Assembly: GCA_008729055.1 (NCBI GenBank)
Contig: SDUX01000010.1
Coordinates: forward strand, 1-64,000
Direction: 5' to 3'
Source: Pyropia haitanensis
Lineage: Eukaryota > Rhodophyta > Bangiophyceae > Bangiales > Bangiaceae
Length of the DNA: 64,000 nt
Below the pieces are notes generated by a model. The model saw only the letters and a program-made list of their open reading frames with translations, made no database searches and was not told where the DNA came from. The translations under genes were made by a program, and so were the position numbers. This document shows, piece by piece, positions 12,339 through 22,109 of the stretch. Each line of letters begins with the position of its first letter. Position 1 is the stretch's first letter.

Positions 12339-12508
12339 CCGCCACGCCGACCCCTACTACCCGCGTCCCGCCCCTCCCCCCGTCGTCCCTCCCACCACCA
12401 ACCCCCCGTTGCGCTCCCCCCCCCCCCCACCCTTCTCCCCCTGGCAGCTCCGCGCTGTCGCCGTCCTTCTCCCCTCCTCCCCGCCCTCCCTTCCCCCAAC
12501 CCGCCACG

Positions 12509-14235
12509 ATGATTGTCCACGTCCGCCTGCCCGACGGATCGCCCCTGCGTGTGCGCCTCGGCGATGGCCCCCCCCCACCACCCTCGCCGCCGTCCGGTCT
12601 GCGGTGGCAGCCGACGGGCGGGTGGAGGCGTCCCCCCCCTTTTCCCTTGCGCGGGACCCCAAGTGTGCGTCCCCGTCCATGCCGTCGGAGGAGGCCCACC
12701 CATTGGCCGCTCTCGGCGTGCGCCACGGGGACTGGGTGTATGTGGCGGGGGCCATGGCCGCCGCCCCCGCCGCCGCCGCCGCCACCGCCGCCGCTCCCAC
12801 CCCCACCGCGTCGTCGGGGATGACGACCAATGGGTCTACGGCGGCCACTGCGGGGACGGCTTCTGGCTGCGGTGCCGCGGCGGCGGGGGCGCCTGCCGCC
12901 GCCGCCGCCGCCGCCTCCGCCGCCGCCGCGCCCGGGGCGGACAAGCCCAGCCGTTGCCTCCACGGCCCGCGGGGCATGTGCGAGCGCTGCGCCCCCCCGA
13001 GGGCAAGCGGTCGCGGGCCAAGGCGGAGCTTGCAAAGTGGCGCGGCCGGGGCATGTCCATGGCCGGCCTCGAGGCCCTCGAGGCTCTCAGTTTTATAATC
13101 AAGGCACCCGAGTGGGCTGTTCGGGCGGCGTCTGCGTTGCTGGGCGGCGCCGTCGCCCAGTCCTTTCAGCAGTACCTGGCGTCCACGGGGTTTGGGCAGC
13201 AACGCACGAAGGTGCTGTACGGGACGGTGGCGCCTGTGCCGCCACCGGTGGCGGGTGGCGGGGACAGCAACGGCGGCCCGGAGGGGGGGGGGGGGGGGGC
13301 GGGCATGAGCCGACGGCCCGGAGGTCGGTGGTGGTGGTGGTGGTGGTGCCGGGGGTGGGGGGGGGAATGGCGGTGCGGGCGGCGGCGATGGCGGCGTCGA
13401 TGGGGAGCAGCCACGCGCAGAGGACGTACGGGTGGAGGTGATTTGAGAGCAACCACAGGTGGGGGACGGGGAGGCGTACCGGCTGGCCCCCGACGACGGT
13501 GGCGGCGACGGCGGCGGCGACGGCGGTGGGGCGGGGGGCGGTGCGGATGGTGCGGGCCGGAGCGACATGGACTCCCGGGCGGAGCGGCTGGCCGGCTGGC
13601 TGGGCCTCCGCCAGGTGGGCATCATCTTTTCCGCCCGCCCGCGGCGGTGCCTCCTCAGCGGCCGCGACGAGGCGGTTGTGGCCGAGGCGGCCCTGTCGGT
13701 GGAGCGCCGGTACGGCGCGGCGGCGGCGGCGTCCTTTGTGGCCGTCGTCGTGATGCTGGCCGAGGACGGGCAGACGCTCTTTGGGGCTTACCAGGTCAGC
13801 GAGCAGGCGGTGGCCATGGTGCGGGCGGGAGTGGTCGAGCCCCCCGCCGAGCATAAACCCAACTGGGGCAAGCTCCTCACCTCCGAGCCAGTCTTTGTAG
13901 AGGGCAAGGAGATCACCGCCGTGCACACCGAGTTCTTCCTCGTTGCCGTCCCCGTCCGCGCCCACGAGGGGTGGCTGCGGTTGGCCTTCCCGGTGGAGAG
14001 CCGGGAGCTGGCGCCCCAGGGCGTGGCCCACATGGGCGGCGCCCTGGACACGGGGATGACTTTTTACCGCCGCGTGTGGGACTTTCACCTGCTGCTCTTC
14101 CTGTCCATTATGTTGAATAAGGAGGTGGATATGCCGCGGCTGGCGGCGGCGGTGGCGCAGCAGCGGGAGCTGACGGCGGATGAGGATGGGTACCGCCTCA
14201 TGATTGAGGCCATTGCCAGCCCGTCGGGGCAGTAG
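12509..14235 (+). CDS. NPL4: NPL4 homologue (Cdc48/p97 ubiquitin cofactor), with frame breaks and a stop
   Basis: NPL4 pairs with UFD1 to deliver ubiquitinated substrates to the Cdc48/p97 unfoldase, in ER-associated degradation and DNA-replication quality control. The ATG at 12509 opens an N-terminal ubiquitin-like fold beginning MIVHVRLPDGSPLRVR. The NPL4 zinc-finger core CLHGPRGMCERC follows at about 12957-12992. The conserved FQQYLASTGFGQQR is at about 13167-13206. The C-terminal NPL4 domain (13459-14235) contains LGLRQVGIIF, GAYQVSEQAVAMVR and DFHLLLFL. The frame changes at a C tract near 12566-12574, at C7 near 12991-12997, and in the G runs at 13278-13370. An in-frame TGA (13444-13446) sits exactly where the family has an aromatic residue in its V-E-x-I-[YW]-E-x-P-Q motif. 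Either the copy is damaged or the sequence is imperfect. The 3' end converges on the hydrolase gene. Confidence 0.88.
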
Positions 14236-15087
14236 TGGTTGGGGGGTGGTGCGGGGCGGGGGGGGGGGGCGCCGTGGACGGGGAGTCAGGCGGCGTGGGA
14301 GGGGGCACGGGGCGCTCGTCTTGGGCGGGGGGCCGTGTGCCTCCTGTTCCTTCCTCTCCTCCCTTTTTTTTTTTTGTGGTGCTGGAACAGTCCTGGGTGG
14401 CGCGTACTTGGGGCCAGTGCGGGATGCAGACAGTTGGCGGCCATAGGGGGAGTGGCGAGTCGGTAGCGCTGGCCTTTCTTGGCCGGCAGTGTGTGCGCGC
14501 ACGCCTTTGTGTATACACAGCCGGCGCGCCAGTGTTTGCTATGCGTTGGGGCCTCTCGTACATGGCGACAGCGGCGCCCCATTGGGCGCCGTCGTCGTCC
14601 TGCCCCCTTGGACGGTTCCCGCCCCGCGTTAACCCCGCCCCCCCCCCCGCAATGCGATCAAGCAGCAGCTTCAAAAGCACGGCGGTGAGCACCCCCGGCC
14701 GCCGCCCCGAGGCCTCCCCCGCCACATCCAGCGACGGCCCCGAGTGGTAAAGTCCCGCGAGCACCACCCGGTCCGCGTCCGGCACCCGCGCGTCGGCGGG
14801 CACAACGAGGCCGTCCGTGTAGATGCCCGTCCCGCGGGTGACGGCCGCGGCGGGAAGGACCATGGCCGCCACCCCCGCGGCGGCGGGCAGGGAGGCCGCC
14901 GCGGCGGAGAGGGAGAAGGGGGCGGTGGAGGCGAGGGTGATGACCGGAACGGGCGGTGGGAAAGAGGGAAGGAGGGGGGGACGGCGGGGGCGACTGCCGC
15001 CGCCGCCCCCGCCGCCGCCGCCGCCGTCGGCTGCCGGCCCACCCGCCGCGGCGGGCGCACCCCCGCCACCCCACCCGCGGCGGGCGA

Positions 15088-15121
<34 letters not shown>

Positions 15122-16193
15122 CCAGTCTGCAGCGCGGGCGGGGTAGCCGAGGTCCGCCACCACCGCCCCCTTCCCCCCCCACAGCCGCTCCACGGCGGCG
15201 GTGACGGCGGACCGCACGGCCGCCCGCCCCTCCACCCACCCCACCGCGGGGGTCCCCGCGGAGGGCGCCAGCATGCACACCACCCCCGCCACGGTCGCCG
15301 CCGCGACCGCCGGGTCCATCCCCCCCACCGCCGCGAGCGCGTCAAGTCCCCCCTTGGAGTGGCCCACGAGGACCACCCGCCGCCGGCCGCCGCCGCCAGC
15401 CGCCGCCAGCGCCTCCACCTCCCCCCGCAGCACCCGCCCGTCGGCCGCCACCACCCGCTCCGTGTGGATGGCCAAGACGGTGACGGCCAGCCCGAGGGCC
15501 CCCCGCAGGTAGACCACGTTGTGGTCAAAGTAGGACTGGTAGTGGTGCGTGAAGAGGCCGGGGACGAGGATGGCCAGGTCCCGACCCGCATCGGGATGGG
15601 CCCCCGCAAACGCGGCGGGAAGGCGAGCGGGGGCTGCCGCGGCCGCCCAAAAGGCGGCCGTCACGTCCCGGCCGATGGCGGCGACGCCCACGGGGGAGGG
15701 GTGGAAGGTGAAGGTGAGGTAGACGGTCACGGTGAAGGGCGGCGGGGGGGTCGTCCCCCCCCCCCAAAACGACGCGGCGGCGGTGGTCCAGGTGGCGGCC
15801 AGCGTGACGGGGCCACTCGGCCCGCCGCCGCCCGCCGAACCGCCACCACCTGTTCCCGCCCCCGCCTCTGCCGCCGCCGCCGCCGCCGCCGTCACCGCCG
15901 CCGCGTCTACCGGCAGCGGCACCACCGCCCGCGCAACCCCCCGCGCGCGGGTGCGGCGGAGCAGCCACCCCGCCACCCTCACCGACGCCGCCCGCCGCAG
16001 GCGCAGGCGCAGGGACGGCGGCAGGGGGCCCGAGAAGAGCGCAAACGTCAGGGTGCCGAGGTCGGCCCCGCCCGCCGCCACCGCCGCCGCGCCCGCGGCG
16101 AGGCCCAGACGGGGCACGGGGCGGGCGGGACCAACGGGTCCGACGACAAGAACCGACCCGGGCAGGCCGCGCCCGCCCACCAGTGTGTACGCC
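14198..16193 (-). CDS. Alpha/beta hydrolase (lipase-like), plant-type GHSKGG family
   Basis: A serine hydrolase of the alpha/beta fold, resembling an uncharacterised plant family that probably hydrolyses lipid or other esters. In one open frame it shows LVPGLFTHHYQSYF, the oxyanion-hole region (about 15570), then VVLVGHSKGGLDAL with the nucleophile Ser in G-H-S-K-G (about 15350-15390). TDGLVVPADARVPDADRVVL (about 14760-14820) has a likely catalytic Asp, and YHSGPSLDVAG (about 14720-14750) the likely catalytic His. A Gly/Ala-rich insertion (about 15000-15120) is atypical. No ATG exists in frame before the conserved core. Instead a pyrimidine-rich tract ending CCGTCGAG immediately precedes 16193 in minus sense, a good 3' splice site, so a 5' exon is missing. 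The tail after about 14560 has no family resemblance and overlaps the end of NPL4, so the true stop may be earlier by splicing. Confidence 0.75.
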
Positions 16194-16473
16194 CTCGACG
16201 GAAAAAGAGATGTGAAAAGACTGGCGACACAAACGAAACACAAACACTCGTCGGGTGGACGGGGAGGGCCCCGCTTTCACCTCCACCACCCACCTCCACC
16301 GCCCGCCCACCTCCACCGGTCAGAGCGGTGGCGCCCTCGCCGCTTCCCGCACCCCCTCCCCCTCTGCCCACCACCCCCCCCCCCTCCCCCCCCCACCCCC
16401 TCAGGCCGGCAAAAAAGCCGGGCTCAGGCGGCCCAACTGGCTTCACTATCCGCTCCGTCTACGTCACACGGCA

Positions 16474-17160
16474 CTACGCGACAGAAGGATCCTGCTCGCC
16501 GATGAACGCAAGCTGCAGCTTCTTGCGACGGTCTGCCAGAGAGTCGTGCTCCGTGATGTTGAAGTCGTTGTTCAGCAGCCTGGCCATCCTGTCAATCTGC
16601 TTGTTGTTCAACGATGTCATACGGCTCCAAGTAAACCCCGCAGGCAACAACGCAACCAGGTCGTGCAGGCCAGGCACCGCCTCGCCATCTGCCGGTTCCC
16701 AGTGGTGAGCGATGGGGTTGGCGGCACCAGCCATGGCGACGATGTGGCCACCAAGTGCGTCCTGCGTCCGCCGCATCGGCAGCACGAGCTTGGTGAGGTC
16801 CTTGAGGTTTTTGTTGTTCCGCTCCTTCATCTCCTTGTTCCACAGCTCCGCCCTGATGACTCTGGTCTCCTTGGAGAGGTCCGCAATCTTGTCCAGGACG
16901 TCCGCAATCGTCACGTGGACAGCGCCCCGCGCGCTGATAACACGAAGCTTGCGCACCTTGGCCTCCGCTACAGGTGACGCCGTGATCATACCCTCCGCGT
17001 ACAAGTGCTTACGCTTACGCGAGTCCTTGCACGCAAGTTCGACATCGTCGCCGGACGGGACAGCACCCGGGGGTATGAAGGGCGCACACGGCGGTACCTC
17101 CACCGGAACAGCATTGAGGACGACAGGATCGAGGGCGGTGATGCCCACGGGGTTGGCCAT
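16474..17160 (-). CDS. Orphan 228-aa protein, probably mobile-element associated
   Basis: Not recognised. An intact ATG-to-stop frame of 228 residues with balanced codon use and lower GC than the housekeeping genes around it. It has a Pro-rich N-terminus, a basic patch (CKDSRKRKHLY) that could act as a nuclear localisation signal, and a likely coiled-coil helix rich in K/E/N at about residues 90-130 (ELWNKEMKERNNKNLKDL). The C-terminal half is Leu-rich and charged, ending near LADRRKKLQLAF. The ATG at 17160 is preferred over an upstream GTG. It borders the repeat-rich block and shares the base composition of the 1069-aa NTPase gene at 36902-40111, which suggests an accessory or transposon-borne gene, but I see no catalytic motif. 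Confidence 0.6.
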   Translation of the reverse strand: MANPVGITALDPVVLNAVPVEVPPCAPFIPPGAVPSGDDVELACKDSRKRKHLYAEGMITASPVAEAKVRKLRVISARGAVHVTIADVLDKIADLSKETRVIRAELWNKEMKERNNKNLKDLTKLVLPMRRTQDALGGHIVAMAGAANPIAHHWEPADGEAVPGLHDLVALLPAGFTWSRMTSLNNKQIDRMARLLNNDFNITEHDSLADRRKKLQLAFIGEQDPSVA

Positions 17161-17856
17161 TTCGAGGGCCACGCACGCGGCAGTCTATGCACAACATCAG
17201 AACATCAGCCAACAACACCAATCGAACAAAACCACAAGCAGAAACAGGACCAGTAGACGCGACTGGCCACTTGAGCAGAGGGGGGAAACACCATCAGATC
17301 AAAACAGTTAGTCACAGTGCGCGTGCAAGAGCGAAAGCCACCTATGTCCCACTCATCCTCCCACATTGCCACACCCCCCGCTCCCCGCCACTCTACGTCA
17401 GAGGCCGGCGGTGGAATAGGGTACAGTGAACGAGAAAAATGGGTCCACACGCGATGAGAAAACAAAAGGTGGACAGGAACAAATAGAGGCAGGTCCATTG
17501 CCAATGCAACGTACCAAAGCTGACGACGCACCCACGTCACCGAACCAGCGAAGCAGGGCGACATCCCTCCGAGTTGCGCAGGATCCAGAAGGCGACGACA
17601 CACAAACGCGAGCGTGACCAGCAGGAGGGCGGGTGGGAGTGGCGTACCGCGTGTACACATATGGCGTGCGCGGCAGCGAAAGAAGGGGCAGCGCTGTAGC
17701 CGCACAGACTGCGCTCCAGCGCTGCGGCTGGCTCAACAGAACGGTGTTGCGGGTAGGCGCTTGCGGGCACAGCGGCGGCCGTCACTCCGTTTGAAATTGT
17801 GCTGTTCGCTTGGATAGGATTGTGCTCCTCCCCGCAGCGTGAGTGGGCGTGCTCTG
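17161..17856. other. Intergenic, ordinary GC, no gene
   Basis: Upstream region of the orphan gene and left flank of the inverted-repeat element. Short open frames on both strands have no coding character. A purine-rich, plus-sense segment runs from 17420 to 17520. Nothing further can be assigned. Confidence 0.4.
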
Positions 17857-19682
17857 AGAGCATGTCTATCGGTGCGCCAAAAAGCTATTTTTTAGCTCAG
17901 AGCATGTCTATCGGTGAGCCAAAAAGCTATATCCGTGAGCCAAAAAGCTATCCTCTGAGCTATTTTCTGCAGGATGGCTCCAAGGATAGCTTTATAGCTA
18001 AGCCAATCAGATGCGCGGATTGGGGACTCAGCCCGCCGCGAGCCCGTCCATTCCACCTGGTGTTGGGTCGGCCGTTGGAGTTCTTGTCGCGACTTCTTCG
18101 ACGGAGCAGCAGCGCGGGCCAGCGCCTGGCTGCCCGCCCTTGCGGCGCTCACCCTTTTCCTTCCTCCCAGAGGCGGCGCCCACGCCGCCGGTGGCGCCGC
18201 CCGGCTCGGGCGGGCGGCGGCGGGCGAACCCCGCCACCCGCCGCCGCCGCCGGGGCGAGGGCGGCGCGGCGAGCGCCCCCCCACCTCCCCCACCACCACC
18301 ACCCACCGGCGCCGCCACCCCCACCGCCGCCGCCGCCGCCGCCGGGGGCGGGTGGTCCCCGCCCTCCCCCCCTAACCCCCCCCCCCCCCCCCACCCACCC
18401 AGCGCCCCCACCAGCGCCGCCCCCGCGCGGGCCACCACCGCAGCCGCCGCGGCGGGGCGGAGCCCGCCCAGGACCGCGGCCGGGTCGGGGGCGCCCCCCG
18501 CCACCCCCCCCCCCCCGGCCCCCTTCCCCCCCCCGCCGTGGCCATCACCCACGACCGGGTCAGGGCGTACAGCAGGGGCAGGGCCCCCCCCCACACCCGC
18601 GGCCGCGAGCGGAGGGCGGCGACCACCGCCTCCCCCCCCGGGCCGTCCCGCAGCAGGTGGTGCGCCCGGAGGAGCCGCGCCAGCGGCGTCACCCACCCGC
18701 GGCGCCAGGGCAGCGCGGGGGGGTCGGGCCCGCCGTCAGCGCCAGGTCGTCGGCGGCCAGGCGGGCCGCCGCCGCCGCGAGCGACGCGAGCACAGACCGG
18801 TCCGTGGCGGCCGCCGCGGCGGCGGGGGCGGCGGTGGCGGTTGTGGCGGGGGGGGCAGCGCGGATGGTGGCGGCGGAGGGGGGGCCGGTGGTCGCGCCAG
18901 ACCCCCCACCCCCCCGCCATTGCCGTCCCCCTCCCACCCCCTCCCCCCCCCCCAGGTCCATCCGCTGCTTCCTCCTCCGCCCACCTCCCCCCCCCCCCCC
19001 CCCTGCCCCCCCCCCCCCCGCCCCAGCGCCTCCGCCTCCACCGCAACGTAGTAGGCGGCGTAGCACAGCGCGTCGAGCGGGAGGAGGTGGAGGCGCCCCT
19101 CCCGGCACGCCCCCCCCCCCGCGACTCGAGGGCGGCCCGCAGCACGGGCGCCAGGTGGGTCCACGTGCCCGGCCCGCCGCGGGCCACCAGCGCCCGCAGC
19201 TCCCCGCCGGGGTCCACCGCGCCGGCCAGCGGGGGGGAAAGCGTCGCCGCAGCCACCGCCGCCGCGGCCGCCGCCTCCAGCTCCCCGCCGCCCCATGCCG
19301 CAAACCCGCCACCGGCCGTCCCACCACCGCCGCCGCCACCGCCGCCGCCACCGCCGCCGGTGCCGCCAATCCCGCCCGTCCCGCCCGTCCCGCGCCCGCC
19401 CGCCTCGTCCAGCACCCGCACGATGGTGGCCCAGGCCGGGGTGGGCCCCGGCGGCGCCCCCGCGGGGGGCGTGGCGAGGACGCCCGGTGCCGACAGGGCC
19501 TGCCGGGGAGCAGCCTTTGGTGGGCAGCGGTGCTCGTCCAGTCTCCACCACATTTTGGACTTCAGAAGAACTTGAGGCGGAAGAGTTAAAAATAGCTCCA
19601 CACCGATAGACATGCGCTCTCCTGGAGCCAAAAAAAATAGCTTTTTAGCTATAGCTTTTTGGCTCACCGATAGACATGCTCT
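17857..19682. mobile_element. Inverted-repeat DNA element carrying a captured GC-rich gene segment
   Basis: Both ends carry AGAGCATGTCTATCGGTG followed by AGCCAAAAAGCTAT, as inverted copies at 17857-17950 and 19601-19682. At each end the unit is present about twice, giving compound, AT-rich terminal repeats. The 1.6-kb interior is GC-saturated and coding-like on the minus strand (next entry), quite unlike the ends. This is the structure of a non-autonomous DNA transposon that has picked up host sequence (Pack-type). No transposase is seen. Target-site duplication is ambiguous because the outer GCTCTGAG repeats into the element end. Confidence 0.75.
18372..19560 (-). pseudogene. Captured gene fragment inside the inverted-repeat element
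   Basis: Minus-strand pieces in changing frames read like a helical protein: TPAWATIVRVLDEAGG (about 19420), GTWTHLAPVLRAALESRG (about 19150), LHLLPLDALCYAAYYVAVEA (about 19060) and PLARLLRAHHLLRDGP (about 18670), then PLLYALTRSWVMA (about 18550). C/G homopolymers break the frame several times. The style resembles the solenoid gene at 9-11 kb, and it might be another part of the same or a related gene, but I cannot align them. There is no start codon in context. I treat it as a transposon-carried fragment rather than a working gene. Confidence 0.4.
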
Positions 19683-19859
19683 GAGGCGTTAGTTTGAAAC
19701 ACTTGTCATTTTGAAAATGGGCCGCCACAACCTCGAGATTGGAAGCCAATCAGCGAACAGTATGTATGGCCTTGGGACCGGCTCGGCCATCTGCTCGTCA
19801 CTGCCCCAGAGCTCAAACGTGCAGAGTGACGTCACCAGTGTCACGCCCCGCCTCAGAGG

Positions 19860-20902
19860 CGGTCCGAGACACGGTGGAGTTTGTGACGCCGAGTTTGCGA
19901 CGCTCCAGGACGCGATTTCATTGGCCAGTCGTCTCGAGGGCGTCACACTCGGAGCGTCGCAAGCTCGGCCGTCACACCGAGTGGCACGAGGCCTTGGCCA
20001 CGTGACGCCACCATGTGACGCTGCTCGTCACATGACTTACTGAGTAGTTATTGGCTTTTTGTTTCTCAAATAGCCAGCGATGTCGGAACTGTTCCATTCA
20101 CGACCTTGCATCGCGCCTGGCTGTTGGCGCCACTCGTTCAAACCTGGTCGGTCTCCCCCCCCACCCACCCACCGTTTTATCTCGAACCACCTAGCGACAC
20201 GGTTGCCCACGCAGCTCGGGGCTGCCCCCTGTCCCCATCTTCCCACGACGGGTGGGAGGACGACGGGGAGAGCGGGGTGCACGACTTGTGCGATTCCTGT
20301 GTGTCGGACGCGGCTTGGCCTGGATCTCTTCACACGCACAATGTTGGGGGGTGGGGGTAATGCTGCAGGTAGCTGGGGTATTTGAACGGGGGATTCCGGT
20401 GCGAGAGGGGGGGGACGGGGCGGGTACAGCGGGCGCGAGGTCGGGGTGGTGGGGGGTCAACCGTTGCAATGGGATGGCGGGAAGCGCGGGGGGGGGGGGG
20501 GGGGGGTGGCCTGGAGCAGCGGGGGCAGCGCTGGGGTGCTGGGGGGCTCACCATTGCAGTGGGTGGCGGGAGGCTGGGGAGGGGGGGAGAGGGGGGGGGG
20601 GGGGTTGGTGTTGGGGGGCTGTAGCAGCGGGCGCGGGTGGGGGTGGTGGGGGACCCACCGTTGCAGTGGATGGCGGGAAGCTCAGGTGGGGGGGGGGGGG
20701 TGAGGGACGCGCATGGCGATGCAAATGCTCCCGCTGATCAGGCACAGTTGCTGTGGCAGAGAAATACGAGTTTAATGTTCTGTGATGAACTACGTCGCAA
20801 ACTCGAAAGTCCTGACGTCTTGGACTGGCGAAACGCGTGTGACGCCCCTGTTTGTGGCGTCGCAAACTCGCTTGTCACAAACTCGTCACCTGTCTCGGAC
20901 CG
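19860..20902. mobile_element. Second inverted-repeat element (~1.04 kb)
   Basis: The left end CGGTCCGAGACA (19860), followed by GAGTTTGTGACGCCGAGTTT, recurs inverted at 20849-20902, where the complement reads GAGTTTGTGACAAGCGAGTT and then the same CGGTCCGAGACA end. The shared end is about 40 bp with a few mismatches. The interior carries a G-rich minisatellite and no transposase, so it looks like a MITE-class, non-autonomous element. The sub-terminal TTTGTGACG/GAGTTTGCGACG motifs also occur scattered through the interior. Confidence 0.65.
20430..20705. repeat. G-rich ~100-bp minisatellite, about three copies
   Basis: Units share GTTGCAATGGGATGGCGGGA-like cores (also CATTGCAGTGGGTGGCGGGA and GTTGCAGTGGATGGCGGGAA), each followed by a long G run and a CAGCGGG segment. 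It sits inside the 19860-20902 element. It is strongly G-rich on the plus strand, with several G runs longer than eight. Confidence 0.8.
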
Positions 20903-21172
20903 GGTCTTAGGGGCTTTCGCAGACACGTACCGTTCGTGTGACGCAGTACTGTACCGCGTTACATGCTGCGAAAGCTCTTTTCCGATGCCGTGTGCAGGTA
21001 CACGCAACTCCGCTAAGTTTTTTGGTTTTCTTCAAACTAAGTGCAATGCGCTGGTTCGATTGGTGGTCACAGGCACACCTCCACGTGCCCCCCGCTCGTC
21101 GCCACCGTCGTGCTGTTCCACACACCCTCCTCCAGACGGTGCCTGCCATTATCCCAACAGCAGCGCCTGCCT

Positions 21173-21457
21173 TTATCCCTGCAGCAGATCCGTAGCCTCG
21201 CCGACGCCATTGCCTTGGTCGCCGGGGGCGACTCCAGACGCATCTCCGACAGCTACACCGAGCGCTTTACAGCGCTGCAGGAGCTCATCCTTCAGACCGT
21301 GAGTGGACAGCCCAAGAGCCCGAAGGCTGTTCCGGAGCACATTGACCGTGACGTGTGTCCGCCAGGCTGCTGGACTGAGCGAGGCCAGACTCGTTGGTGA
21401 GATCTGCGGGCGCGCGTCGTAAATATGCCAGAATGGTGGGTGCAGAATCCGCCTCAC
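21173..21457 (-). CDS. SAP-domain fragment
   Basis: A minus-strand frame contains VLRNSLRALGLSTHGLKDEL followed by LQRCKALG, which fits the SAP motif: a helix, the G-L-S-T-x-G turn and a second helix with a basic residue. SAP motifs bind AT-rich DNA and are common in nuclear and chromatin proteins. Only this 95-residue open frame is visible. A CAG preceding the conserved part (about 21367) could be a splice acceptor. The flanks are repeats, so this is either one exon of a larger gene or a captured scrap. Confidence 0.4.
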   Translation of the reverse strand: MRRILHPPFWHIYDARPQISPTSLASLSPAAWRTHVTVNVLRNSLRALGLSTHGLKDELLQRCKALGVAVGDASGVAPGDQGNGVGEATDLLQG

Positions 21458-21633
21458 CGCCCCTAATTACGGCGGTACATTGTGACGTCACCTACCGCGG
21501 CCGATTAGTATGTCCGTCTCGTTTGTATCGCCGCACAGCGCTGGCCCAATCGCATCCACGTTACCGGTACTGGTACGGGAACGATACATGTCTGCGAACG
21601 GCCGTTAATTGAACGAAGCAGACGACGGCAAAG

Positions 21634-21673
21634 TATCCGCGGGATATATCCGGATATATCCGGATAATATCCG
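21634..21673. repeat. Tandem palindromic GGATATATCC repeat
   Basis: Three to four near-perfect 11-bp units of GGATATATCC(G), itself palindromic, in a locally AT-rich context. It could form a small cruciform or serve as a dyad binding site. No adjacent gene start indicates a regulatory role. Confidence 0.8.
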
Positions 21674-22109
21674 TATCTGCACCAAAATCACGTATCCCAG
21701 CACCCCTGCTGCACAGCAGGCTCGGCCACCTGCTCGTCTGGCAGGCTCCGCACCCCCACCCCGTATGGGGGCAGGCCCCGTCCCCACATGCCGCCCGTGT
21801 GGCGGCGAGGTGCAGCTGCCATCACTGATGGCAGTTGCACCCCCATGCGTGTGGGTTGCATCCCTTGCCGTCGGCCCCGCTCAGCCGTCCACCGCCCCCT
21901 TGTGGGTGGGCGCCCCCGCCTGCTGCAACGGCACCTCGTTCCCCCGTCCGCTGCAATCGGTCGGCGGCCCACGGACGGCCGTCACCCGCCGCTCGAGGGT
22001 GCCACCCCGCCGCGGGTGCAAACCCTGTCTCCTTCCCGCCGCCGTTACCCTGGGTGGCGGCGGCCACGTGGGGACAAATGTAGTGAGGGGCGGGGGCGAG
22101 TGGGCAAAA

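Noticed and set aside
14198..14570. C-terminal ~120 residues of the alpha/beta hydrolase frame as a genuine domain
   Set aside because: Low-complexity Pro/Lys-rich sequence antisense to the NPL4 3' region, with no family counterpart; kept inside the CDS span only because no earlier stop exists.
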